64,000 nt of DNA from Bugula neritina (Eukaryota > Bryozoa > Gymnolaemata > Cheilostomatida > Bugulidae). Positions within the stretch are counted from its first letter, which is position 1. Each line of letters opens with the position of its first letter. The notes below the pieces were generated by a model that had not been told where the DNA came from, did not search any database, and saw only the letters and a list, made by a program, of their open reading frames with translations. The position numbers were made by a program, and so were the translations under genes. Below, one piece after another: positions 51,901 through 60,200 of this stretch. Location: contig OZ037769.1 of the NCBI GenBank assembly GCA_964035545.1, positions 14,378,633-14,442,632 of the forward strand, written 5' to 3'.

Positions 51901-54757
51901 AATAAAAATATCAATTCATCAAAGTCAAACGGAACTAAATACTAATATCATGGAACTAGTAAACCACAGACCTGGTGATTGTGTTTATGTCTGGCCTCAA
52001 TCTGAAGTCTATGTCTATTCAGATCAGACAACTTCACTCCAACATCCTGTTCAGTGAGTCTCTCCAACTCTAATTTAGTATTTCTTCTCAATTCTATCAA
52101 CTCTTCTTCCAACTTCTTATACTTCTGTTGAATACTCTCAATCTATAAATAGACTCTACTAGTTTAATTATATCTTGACTTACAAACTAGTGACTACAGT
52201 GATATTCAACTAACATATAACAGTACAGAGTATATAATATGACCTGTTCATCACGTGTTCTGTGGAGTGTCTCTATCATATCTCTAGTCTCACTATCATA
52301 ATCACACAATACTCCAGTCATGTGTTTCAGTAGATCTGAGAGTTTATCTTCTCTGTCCAATATTTTTGATCTCATCTCATCCACCTCTTTAGAGAGTTCA
52401 GTTACCAACTCTTTCAGTGACATCAGTTTATGAGATGAACCTAAAATAGCAAATAGACACCGATGTTCATTTTTTAAGCAAATACATACCATCTGTACAA
52501 TTCTCTATAGAATACATACCATCTGGACAATTCTCTATAGAATACATACTATCTGTACAATTCTCTATAGAACACATACTACCTGTACAATTCTCTATAG
52601 AATACATACTATCTGTACAATTCTCTATAGAATACATACCATCTGGACAATTCTCTATAGAATACATACTATCTGTACAATTCTCTATAGAACACATACT
52701 ACCTGTACAATTCTCTATAGAATACATACTATCTGTACAATTCTCTATAGAATACATACCACCTGTACAATTCCCTATAGAATACATACCATCTGTACAA
52801 TTCTCTATAGAATACATACTATCTGTACAATTCTCTATAGAATACATACTATCTGGACAATTCTCTATAGAATACATACCATCTGGACAATTCTCTATAG
52901 AATACATACTATCTGTACAATTCTCTATAGAATACATACCATCTGGACAATTCTCTATAGAATACATACCATCTGTACAATTCTCTATAGAACACATACT
53001 ATCTGTACAATTCTCTATAGAATACATACTATCTGGACAATTCTCTATAGAATACATACTATCTGTACAATTCTCTATAGAACACATACTATCTGTACAA
53101 TTCTCTATAGAATACATACCATCTGTACAATTCTCTATAGAATACATACCATCTGTACAATTCTCTATAGAACACATACTACCTGTACAATTCTCTATAG
53201 AATACATACCATCTGTATAATTCTCTATAGAATACATACTATCTGTACAATTCTCTATAGAACACATACTACCTGTACAATTCTCTATAGAATACATACT
53301 ATCTGTACAATTCTCTATAGAATACATACTATCTGTACAATTCTCTATAGAATACATACCATCTGGACAATTCTCTATAGAATCCATACTATCTGTACAA
53401 TTCTCTATAGAATACATACTATCTGGACAATTCTCTATAGAATACATACCATCTGGACAATTCTCTATAGAATACATACTACCTGTACAATTCTCTATAG
53501 AACACATACTATCTCGACAATTCTCTATAGAATCCATACTATCTGTACAATTCTCTATAGAATACATACTATCTGTACAATTCTCTATAGAACACATACT
53601 ATCTGTACAATTCTCTATAGAATACATACTATCTGTACAATTCTCTATAGAATACATACTATCTGTACAATTCTCTATAGAATACATACTATCTGTACAA
53701 TTCTCTATAGAATACATACTATCTGTACAATTCTCTATAGAATACATACTATCTGTACAATTCTCTATAGAACACATACTATCTGTACAATTCTCTATAA
53801 AATACATACTATCTGTACAATTCTCTATAGAACACATACTATCTGGACAATTCTCTATAGAATACATACTATCTGTACAATTCTCTATAGAACACATACT
53901 ATCTCGACAATTCTCTATAGAATACATACTATCTGTACAATTCTCTATAGAATACATACCATCTGTACAATTATCCAGGACACTAAGACACTCCACACAG
54001 CCACAAGTTAAACACTTCCTACATCCAAGACTGTATAGTAATTCCGTGTGTTTAGTGCATAGCCTGGGTGCTAGTTTCATAGCCTGCGTTTTGTAGTCAG
54101 TCATGGTGATCATAGGGTGGGCTTCATGCACATCATCATGTGACTGTGTATAATACAGAATTCATACAGTACAGTATAGTACAACCATGATTTCTATTAT
54201 TATATCATATATTGAAAATATTACATTAATCATATTATTATTGAATTGTTTAAAATACTATATATCTGAAATGCCTTAATGTATAACTCACCTCTCTGTG
54301 TTTAGCACAGAGTTTAGTAGAACAGGTTTTACAGTAAATAACAGCTGGCTGATTATTCACTCCTTTCCTGGTACAACTATCACAGTATAGAGATGGACCC
54401 TCTCTGGTGTTGGAGGTAGGAAGAGAGTGAATGTCAACATCAAATACTTCCCTATACAATACAGTAAAGTAGTTACTAACTAATCACAGCATACAATAAA
54501 TCTCGCTCAGTAGAGAATATAACACACAATATAGTAGAACCCACAATGATTAGTAAACAGAACTCAAACTGAGAATATCTCAAAGGAAGGTGATACCTGC
54601 AGAAGGGACATCTCACTATCTTATTGACCTCAAAGTTCCCCAGCAGACATCTTAAGCAGTGTACATGAGAACAAGGTAGAGATCTGGAATCTTCTAAATC
54701 CTCTAGTCTGGTTACACAGAATCCACATTCTACCTGCTCAACTGTAGCTTCAGCCAT
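42981..54757 (-). CDS. TRIM-like RING/B-box/coiled-coil protein with C-terminal beta-propeller-like domain
   Basis: Probable E3 ubiquitin ligase of the TRIM class. Exons (minus): 54597-54757, 54292-54451, 52490-54143, 52244-52440, 51972-52142, 44257-44365, 43246-43965, 42981-43114. Phases agree and the total is 3306 nt, or 1101 codons plus stop. Order: RING C3HC4 (CGFC...CSHVHCLRC...CPFC, residues about 11-53); first B-box (CDSC...CKTC...CAKH); second B-box core (CTKH...CRKC...CGCVEC); about 49 copies of a 10-residue repeat, consensus NCTDSMYSIE; coiled coil (KELVTELSKEV..., then IQQKYKKLEEELIELRR); and a 280-residue C-terminal region of repeating beta strands, NHL/propeller-like but not assignable to a named family. 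The 7.6-kb intron 44366-51971 holds a Gypsy element in the same orientation. A strong acceptor (TTTTCAG) sits just upstream of the ATG, so a 5' UTR intron is likely. If the donor in the first repeat unit is used (exon 53960-54143), the product is 611 residues with an uninterrupted B-box 2. Confidence 0.88.
43120..43240. repeat. About 24-bp tandem repeats in the last intron of the TRIM-like gene
   Basis: Five degenerate units of TAGATTAGTAAGTATATAAT type between exons 7 and 8. Confidence 0.8.
44376..44681 (-). repeat. 3' LTR of the Gypsy element
   Basis: 306 bp with TG...CA ends, the downstream LTR in transcript orientation. Directly inside it (44682-44694) the minus strand reads CTGGTGGGGGCGG, the expected polypurine tract for plus-strand priming. 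Confidence 0.93.
44968..45789 (-). CDS. Retrotransposon ORF3: zinc-finger/basic accessory protein of unknown function
   Basis: Open frame of 273 codons in the place where env would lie. It contains a C2H2-like unit (CQICGEDC...HRSLKLHVNAH), then a second Cys/His group (CPCGYND...TRHRAAGC). A Pro/Arg/Ser-rich basic stretch (KRRTRSPSPPLRRRRTPSPD) and a C-terminal, probably coiled-coil segment follow (VEERLLRLQEEF...). There is no signal peptide or membrane segment, so it is not an envelope. A splice acceptor (CTTTTTCAG, exon start 45755) lies 11 codons after the first ATG and matches in phase a donor inside gag at 51497. The protein may therefore start with a few Gag codons. The function is not known to me; nucleic-acid binding is an inference from the zinc fingers and basic stretch. 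Confidence 0.75.
   Translation of the reverse strand: MYCTNTVETFSDYTRPATTRVRDRTLPAPYPEDYASGDRPEPLRRRWRWVSPQTEEEIETAWGSRGRTRCQICGEDCASHRSLKLHVNAHLLLTFCPCGYNDVYPYPVTRHRAAGCSPGENYVVDAKLYPEFLTYIRPLVKKAMLLAVLSSGFQRVLDNARQQSPLVSDRPPITYTPEETTYPEEGEISPTPAKRRTRSPSPPLRRRRTPSPDPVRLATVEERLLRLQEEFTQLAPDLLNTTTGLFQLKGSVCRMKRKLRTCQAKHRRAQQGL
46069..50697 (-). CDS. pol: Gypsy pol polyprotein (protease, reverse transcriptase, RNase H, integrase)
   Basis: A 1542-codon frame. Approximate positions: aspartic protease LIDSGCTTNLLS (Asp 161); RT with YRKLNSVT, LDLLSGYWQVPL, FGLTSAPATFQ and the catalytic YLDD (591-594); RNase H starting DTDASD (738); integrase zinc finger HKQAHAG...CEICQASK (about 1002-1040); DDE core VDLVG, SDQGAQF and GVVERNN (about 1070-1170); GPY/F module FVGPYVV (about 1300). 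There is no ATG near the start: the frame opens with a TTG codon inside the gag overlap and the first Met is about 75 residues in. Expression as a Gag-Pol fusion by -1 frameshifting is therefore expected. About 200 residues follow the integrase without a recognised domain. Confidence 0.95.
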   Translation of the reverse strand: MLGVRKSRTFPPILSLPKSGVKLPRPADVPTFRGPTKSLGKKKRRSPRRVPRTGNQQWQQPRRTSKGLRPAAAFSMPLHNRFTGLQVQESGWEHTKVAENLASAPPRPTYHRPKRPPSRPKAREVLPARVRPEGRVQVQPHGNSYFLPGKLEGKAVTFLIDSGCTTNLLSRQLFDTLSARVRGEMEAYEGEYGTLADGSCLPFYGIIELTGRVRDQTIQETFIVSQLKEDAILGMPFLKRHGCHIDFSRSAMMMSGRELACVDKFGCPLVGGVQVVRNRTIPGRSRATIHCRVNSSRISGLGVVEGAHEKIQLASSLNQLTEQGEILVQCVNPFTEPIKLPAGSMLGRFHSVQEGDVGPSLGDATEALPRHPIQGRGAVPTHLRELYETASGGCASNRERQAMAKLLRDYGDVFSSGEHDVGLTGIVRHEIPLTAGTVPVRQPTRRLGPEKEKEVSRQVRDLLDRGLIEPAHSAWSSPVVLVRKKDGSWRFCVDYRKLNSVTIQDAYPLPRIDESLDALAGSKYFSTLDLLSGYWQVPLSPDAQEKAAFITRDGLWKWKVLPFGLTSAPATFQRLMEQVLSGLHWKTLLVYLDDVIIISPDFETHVSRLQEVFERLRGAGLKLKPSKCALLQPEVKYLGHVVGRNGVATDPEKVRAVEDWVTPQDLTGLRAFLGLVGYYRQYIPDFAGIAQPLNRLTAKGVTWHWTPVEQEAFDRLKGCLLTAPILAYPDPTLEYILDTDASDQNVGAVLSQVQEGREVVVAYYSKSLPPAERNYCTTRKELLAVIKSVKHFRPYLYGRKFRLRTDHASLIWLCRRAEPSSQVARWLEILAEFSYRIEHRPGKRHSNADGLSRRPDGGCKQCLNIERRDGGLPRCELETLAHHGAPFDWDQGQLRQRVDESPEDVQNLRANPVLAGNVRELKKLQEELPGVVADIYRAKREGRRPSEERLRQGCAEFRLYCQRWDSLRIGQDGLLTISLAASGRHPERKRVVCPTAIRRELIWDTHKQAHAGVKRVMSKLRLRWYWPQMERDVRLRVKQCEICQASKHSRPPGEAGRRRLYAGRPWQVVAVDLVGPMPLTPRGNNWILVLTDHFTRWADALAIPDASAPTVARALDQHVFCYFGLPEQIHSDQGAQFQSQLMSDLCHLWGVNQSRTTPYHPQGNGVVERNNRMLGDALRSLLLGRGQEEWDTVLPQVMRAYRSTPHTSTGETPNLLMLGRETRVPDHLTYHVPEQDNSVHEYASELVERMKAAHEILRQQQWKVRHEDSDEPPLYQRGDKVWMVNYRRRRGQADKLKPKFVGPYVVVEAMPNHTYKIERSGQVSIQNESRLKPYWASPGEVGEAPPLLEPRRQTTTRGRRRHGPEYEVVIPREENLVREERQLLLTEACPPPPSLIPSLPETEPVPEVQTPTEGGAPSGEQEEVTADGEVETPLEAPTNEPASVSPPLERGQRTRQPPAYLKDFVCDCVKSGTHESLGENRTRKESSKCGSCQHHGNINFCIGGNRNKIHPPGAQSLNHAPQPRCSIFSYADAVKSRRVSKQ
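50580..51539 (-). CDS. gag: Gypsy gag protein with CCHC zinc knuckle
   Basis: 319 residues from the first ATG after the 5' LTR. The middle part, FTGEEEVEQFIQEF...ARFGLS, has the helical capsid-like character of Ty3/Gypsy Gag. It ends with a CCHC knuckle CWECGNQGHFRRYC (from residue 282), which binds the RNA. The 3' 118 nt overlap pol in the -1 frame. A strong donor (GAAG|GTGAGC, exon end 51497) lies 43 nt after the A of the ATG. Confidence 0.92.
   Translation of the reverse strand: METENAGTQPPAIEGERRDNAVETMPVNHVVEERRVPRELAEDRYRLKAPTFTGEEEVEQFIQEFSDVMDVAQWPPRVALLKLRMALMDKAKPYGLGVDIDNIFASLRARFGLSATDARARLQRLRRDPRTPLREHAAAVMKLAQIAYSDLPPVNRERYTLDAFIASVDDLGLHHQFLARGVTTVEDALTEGEAYLLANQMHKSRGSSRQVEIDRADTAAGQGEETPAAAAVSQLATASKVTQLTNMLAKLIATLTPQNPVSTAPEPMRPSAPPQGETVSFCWECGNQGHFRRYCPFLNQGLNYRGPQMFPPSAGRRNL
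50593..50637 (-). promoter_or_regulatory. -1 ribosomal frameshift signal between gag and pol
   Basis: On the minus strand the heptamer GTTAAAC (50631-50637) sits with TTA AAC in the gag frame. A 5-nt spacer follows, then a stem CGGCCCGC / GCGGGCCG (50618-50625 and 50593-50600), 8 GC pairs around a 17-nt loop. GTTAAAC is a known functional slippery sequence in arteriviruses. Spacer and stem fit the canonical -1 design, and the shift leads exactly into the pol frame. Confidence 0.82.
51551..51569 (-). promoter_or_regulatory. Primer-binding site, tRNA-Leu(UAG)
   Basis: One base after the 5' LTR. The plus strand here, AATCCCACCGCTGCCACCA, equals as far as I recall the 3' end including CCA of animal tRNA-Leu(UAG). 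The element RNA is thus complementary to it over 19 nt. Confidence 0.85.
51571..51876 (-). repeat. 5' LTR of the Gypsy element, with TATA-like promoter
   Basis: 306 bp with TG...CA ends. In the sense direction it contains GTGTATAAAATATAC, a TATA-box candidate, about 100 bp from the LTR's inner end. No canonical AATAAA is seen; AGATAAATAGA is the closest word. Confidence 0.93.
52481..53970 (-). repeat. 30-bp minisatellite, about 49.7 copies, at the end of TRIM exon 3
   Basis: Unit on the plus strand: TTCTCTATAGAATACATACY followed by ATCTGTACAA. There are 49 whole units in 52501-53970, then a partial unit. On the coding strand each unit reads in frame as N-C-T-D-S/G-M-Y-S-I-E and contains GTATGT right after GAT(A/G), a good 5' splice-site match. 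The unit differences that I see all change the residue (Tyr/Cys/Asp, Thr/Pro/Arg, Ser/Gly, Asp/Gly, single Ser-Phe and Glu-Gly). No synonymous change was noticed. The array is either translated or an intronic minisatellite that merely stays open. Confidence 0.95.
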
Positions 54758-55186
54758 TGGAAGACACTGAAAACGCAAGCATTGAATACTGAGACTCACT
54801 AGACTAGTGTTAACTAGTTATAAAGGTTTCTACACAGATTACTCACATCTGCATTCTCTGTTGCTATGTTAACATTGCCTCAACTTATATAGTGTATAGA
54901 ATAATAACATACAATATAATCGTAATATATTATGCAATAGATTGGGACATTTTTTAGACGGAAAACACTACAAAGGTTTGGTAAATTGTAGTTTCTAAGC
55001 AAAATATTTCATTTTAGTTTTATGTAGTTCATTATTAGCTACAAAGCTTACGCTTGTCATAAAATTTCAACCCACAATTATTTATTATTAATACTATCGT
55101 GACAATAAAGTGAAAAAAATGATGACATTTTTTTCAAATTCAAACAAACTGAAACAGCACACATTTGATTATCTCAAGTTGATTTA
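54758..55186. other. Upstream region of the TRIM-like gene
   Basis: Probably contains the 5' UTR exon(s) and promoter of the minus-strand TRIM-like gene. I could not place a transcription start. The rest is AT-rich and non-coding. Confidence 0.4.
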
Positions 55187-56026
55187 ATGCTGAATTCCAC
55201 GCACACTGTACCCCAAGAATCGGTCATTGGCCCCAAACTCTTTTTATTGTATATTAACGACCTGCCTGATTGCCTCTCCTGTAATGTTAGTTTATTTGCA
55301 GATGATACCATCATTTTTACATCAGTAAATCACTCAAGTGACTCTGAAAGTTTTCAAAAGGACATAAACAACATATATGAATGGTCTATAAAATGGGGCA
55401 TGAGTTTCAATATTAAAAAGACCCAACTAATGATCTTCTCTAAAAGACCAAATTTCAATGGTACCTACACTCTAGCAGGAGAAAAAGTTAGTGAGGTTGA
55501 AGAGGCCAAATATCTAGGCGTCATTATACAAAATAATCTAATGTTTGACAAACATATAGAGCAAAAAGTTAAAAAGGCCTCTCAGATCCTGGGGTTGATA
55601 AGGCGAACACTATCAAACTCGCCGCGTAAAACAAAATTACTCGCTTTTACTTCTCTATGCCGCCCCATACTTGAGTATGGATGCCAGGTATTTGACCCTT
55701 ACACAAAAACTTATCAATAAAATCGAGGGAGTTCAAAATCTGGCTATCCGATTTATAGGAAACTTAAAAGGCCGTACTGACAGTGTGTCAGAGGCCCGAG
55801 AAAAATTAGGCCTCAGCACTCTGGAAGTTCGTCGTAGGGAGTTGAGAGTGAAGCTCTACAAAAAAAATGGTTGGTAGCCCGACAGAGATTTTCACTAAAT
55901 TCTTGGAAGAGAACACCAATCCTGTAAATACTAATGTAACCACGCGTTTTCAGTCACAGGGATTGGTAACGTCACGCTCTTCAAATCCTGGCCCATTTTA
56001 TTCGACTTGAAGTCGGTGTTGAACAG
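55187..56026 (+). pseudogene. 5'-truncated LINE (Jockey/CR1-like reverse transcriptase), frameshifted
   Basis: Two consecutive open pieces in different frames (55187-55720 and about 55700-55877) encode the C-terminal half of a LINE RT. Visible motifs: PQESVIGPKLFLLYINDLP, the catalytic FADDT, IKWGMSFNIKKTQ and EEAKYLGVII; then, after a frame change, IEGVQNLAIRFI and LGLSTLEVRRRELRVK. Endonuclease and N-terminal RT parts are missing. It runs into a tandem repeat array that looks like the tail of the element. Confidence 0.85.
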
Positions 56027-56174
56027 ACTGCTCACTTTTGCTCCCATTAAGCATCCCTGCCATAGCTTTCTTCTAATAGATCTCTACATCAATACATTTT
56101 ATTTTGCTTTATGCAACTGCTCACTTTTGCTCCTATTGAGCATTCCTACCATTGCTTTTTTTTAATAGACCTCT

Positions 56175-56529
56175 ATATTGTAATGGGATTACGTAGTATA
56201 ATAATGGGGTCGTCCCCTCTTGTATGGCAATACTTATAACTATGTTCTACTATCCAATCAGAGGGACTGGAAGGCAAGGTTCCGTTCAAGTGACTGTTTG
56301 CGGGTTAGCCAGCAGAAACCATGTGTTGTTGAGAGCAAGGATCCGTAGTAGTAACATGTGTTTGTAATTGATCAGTGTTGTATAGTAGTTTGATGTGATG
56401 TTATAAATATTTTTGTCGAATTAAATAAAGGTTATCGTACGCAAGCCAGACTAGTGATTGCTAGTTAAATTGACACTAAATACGCATACAATCCACGCTT
56501 AATAATTGTGCTAAAACTCACAACAATAT
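56175..56529 (+). mobile_element. Solo LTR 1 in the tandem array
   Basis: 347 bp (56179-56525), starting TGTAATGGGATT and ending CTCACAACA, flanked by an ATAT duplication (56175-56178, 56526-56529). It contains AATAAAG near 56419 in the plus direction, which suggests that orientation. No internal element sequence remains. Confidence 0.85.
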
Positions 56530-56662
56530 CAATACATTTATTTTGCTTTATACAGACTCCTCACTTTTGTTTCCATTGAGCGTCCCTACCATTGTTTTTT
56601 CTAATAGATCTCTACATCAATACATTTTATTTTCGCTTTATGCAGACTGCTCACTTTTGTTC

Positions 56663-57145
56663 CCATTGTTATTATCTGGATTTATAAGTATTATAAATAT
56701 GTGTAGTTGTCATCTCTTGTTGTTGCATGTGTGTGGGGTGCACAACTCTAAGTTTGACATTAATATTACTTATAGCGTGGGTGTGGCTTGTGTAAGTGTT
56801 ATAGCTATATAACCTAGTGCAAATGGGAGAATGGAGAGACTTGAGACTGGTTGAAGAACGATTAAGAATATTCATATAGAATGTATGCAACATAATTAGA
56901 ATGTGTTAGAGTAAGTTTGTGAGTGCTAGCTCAGGACCATAGACCGAGGAGCACCACCAGCCAACTACTCTAACCCGGAGTCTCAACTGCACCCCTACCA
57001 GACGGACAGGAGCTGGAGTTACCTCGCAGCCAAGCTATCAACCCGCAACTGCATACCGACCCCGAGCTCACCCCAAGGCCATATTATATATATTATTCGG
57101 TGAGTTTACAATACTCAAAATCAGTAAAACCCACCACAACACCAT
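56663..57145. mobile_element. Solo LTR 2 in the tandem array
   Basis: 475 bp (56667-57141), starting TGTTATTATCTGG and ending CACCACAACA, flanked by a CCAT duplication (56663-56666, 57142-57145). The ends resemble those of the Gypsy LTR at 44376, but the interior differs. Orientation is not certain. Confidence 0.85.
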
Positions 57146-57290
57146 TGAGCGTCCCTACTATTGCTTTCTTTTAATAGACCACTATATCAATACATTTACT
57201 TTGCTTTATACTTGAAAGAAAACAAAACAAAAAAAATTCTACATCAATACATTTTATTTTGCTTTATACATTAACAAAAAAATTAAAAAA

Positions 57291-60200
57291 AAAACTCTTT
57301 TTCCATTATAGTAACTCGTTGATCTCTGAGGCTTGCATGATGGTCCTACGGGATCCGCTGCATAATCTACTTCATACAGATACAGACACTGCAAGTGCAA
57401 GTGCAAATGCATAAAGAAATTACAAACACAGTGACTGTGAGCGTGACAGTGAATGTGATACTCATACTCCTACTGATAGCCATAGTCATACTCATAGTGA
57501 TAGTCATTATCATTATGATTATGATTATCATTATGATCAACTTAGTCCTACGGCTACTCCTACACTTAGAGTGAGTTCTAAGCCTGCAAAAACAACACAT
57601 TTTATTCTACTAATGATTGAAATATTACAGTTATACTACTAGTAGTACACTGATGGTGAAGTATAGTATAACTATAAGTATAAGTTCGGTGTAAACTCAA
57701 ACTGAGCGGAACTTGACAAGAAAACAACTTGAAGGAAGTAGCGGATAATTTGTAACAAATGTACGAAATGGGAATAAAAGAAGAGTTAGACTGTTTCTGT
57801 TGACAGGCTACAAAACTCGTTTAAAATACATTATTTGAGGTATTATAGCGTTCCCAGTTAAAGCTTTCGGGCTCAAATATGTCGTATCCTGCTCAAAGTT
57901 AAACATAACCATAATCACTTTATCATAATGATAATGATAAAACTTGTAATTTGATTAATGAAAATGGGCTAATGGCTATTATAAAACTTTAAAATACAGG
58001 TTATTTATTGTAGGTTATTGGCTAAAAGTAGAACACTGGGTATTTAAATTTTTAACAATCACAATGATGCAATATACCTACAAGTACAACCAATAACTAT
58101 AAGTATAACTTATTAACTATAGTATAACTATAAGTATAAGTGAATAACTGAATAAGTAAGACTAAGTACTAGTAGTAACTAATAACAGTAACACTAACAG
58201 TAACTATTAAATTTAGTATTACAATTACTAATACTATTAGTAAATAAGTATTAGATTTGGTATTAATATTACTATTAGTATTACTATTAGTATTAGTATT
58301 AGTAACTATACATAGTAACTTGCTAGACTAAGACTTAGATTAACTCTAAGAGTTAGAATTTCAACTTAGGCTAGCGGTAGCACAGCATTAACTTTAAGTT
58401 TAACTATTCTAAAACTAATATTAATTATTATAAGTATAAGTACTACTACTACTAGTAGCCTACTAGTACTACTAGTCTCTTACTGCTGCTACTACTGCTG
58501 CTGCTGCTACTGCTACTACTACTACTATTACTACTACTCCCACTACTATCACAAAATGAGGTTGACATTGTTTGAGGAACAAATTGTCATTACTGATATT
58601 CATATGGCACATAACGAATAAGCATAAGTAGTGATACTACTACTAGGTCTTGTACTACCAGTAGTAGTACTAGTAGGTAGTTGTGACATAAATATAGCTC
58701 TAACTTAAAGTTAATATTGATTTAATACCAAAATCAATATGATAAGATTAAATCTAAATGATTTTAATTGATACTAAGTCTGTTAGTAATGTCGAACGAA
58801 AATAAAATAAAATAAAATAATATATAATTACTGTTATTTACAATAACTTTATAATACCTTTATAACAATAGCTTTAATAATATTTGATAATTTATAAACT
58901 TGTTGGAATATGTGTATATTTATTTATTACTTGAATGCAAATAACCTTTCACTAGATGGTTGATTCAAGGGGAGACAATTAACAATTAGATATTACTTGA
59001 ATAATTTTGCTTTGAAATTAGTGTCTGCAATCCAATAACTGCAGAATAAAAATATAAAGTTATCTCCGCTCGACAAATGTTTATTAATGGTTTGGTTTGG
59101 CAATATTATTTATGTATAAACAATATATGTGGTTCTATGTGTTATTGTGTAATGGTAGCACTCAGGTTATAAATTTCGTGAGACAAATTTAGGACCTGCC
59201 TCTCCGGAAATGAACAAAACTATGGATTTTGCATGCGTTTTAAAATATCTATTTGATAATAATATGGAAACAAAATTATAAGACAAGAAAAATTATTATA
59301 ATAACCAAACCCAAAAGAAATGAAACAAATATATAATATGTATATCCTAGCGACCCTTTGAAATCCCGCTGTGTATAATATACTGGCAACAAAAATTGAT
59401 AAGCCTGTTAAACATAAATTTGGCGTAACTTAATAGATCAAACAATTCTAAGACAGTTCCTCAAACAACCTACGTAACTCAATCAAATTCTTAATTTAAA
59501 AATATTCCTTCAAGTGTAATTTATGCAACTTCAAAGTAGATTTTCAATTCACAAGTACAAGTTATATAGTAATAAAACAAACAATAGATAAAATTAGTAC
59601 ATCACAAGAAAATAAATCAAGTTACTTACAATGAAACTTCTCAGTCCAAAAATTGATTAGGTTTAAATGTAATTGAATTTCTAAATAATTTCGCACAAAA
59701 ATATACTATGGCTCTTCTGATTATTAATTGCTCTTCTTATCGTCGATAATCTATTGCGGCTTCTGAGCTGCCTTTTATAGTCGGGTTGTTTTGGATTTCT
59801 GAGGTTTGGGCGATGAGTCTAACCAGGTAAGTTGCTGGTTGGTCCGCAGGTTCAAGTCCAACAATGTGCTAACTGCTACATGAGGAATTGTTGGTGACAC
59901 CATCCCGGTATTGACCATATCAGGATCTTTAAGACTAATAAGTTATACCAGCATTATTTCTGCCATAACTCATAGCCTAAAATATATGTTTTATAGCAAG
60001 AAAATATATTAATACGTATTAGTTGTTCACGTGTTGATTTTGTAGTTATTAGATTCTACAAGTGAAGTAAAACACCAGGTTATATCAAATTTGTATAATT
60101 CATCAAGTATATAATAAACGTTAAATGTCATCTATATGTTAATATGATTGAATAATCATATACGTCCCGGTTTTATTCATGTTTGTTTACCAATTAATGT

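Larger units (their letters stand above)
56027..57290 (+). repeat. About 90-bp tandem array (LINE-tail type) interrupted by two solo LTRs
   Basis: About four units carrying the words CTGCTCACTTTTGCTCCCAT, TGAGCATCCCTACCATTG and CTACATCAATACATTTTATT begin at about 56027, 56117, 56554 and 56647. Unit 2 is split by an LTR at 56179-56525 and unit 4 by another at 56667-57141. Removing each LTR and one copy of its 4-bp flank restores the unit sequence seen in the intact copies. Confidence 0.85.

Noticed and set aside
52481-53970. CRISPR-like regular array
   Set aside because: Units are head-to-tail 30-bp repeats without unique spacers, in a eukaryotic gene; it is a minisatellite.
59800-59880. tRNA-like patch with GGTTCAAGTCC
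   Set aside because: No cloverleaf could be folded by eye and the A box is poor; at most an eroded SINE or tRNA relic.
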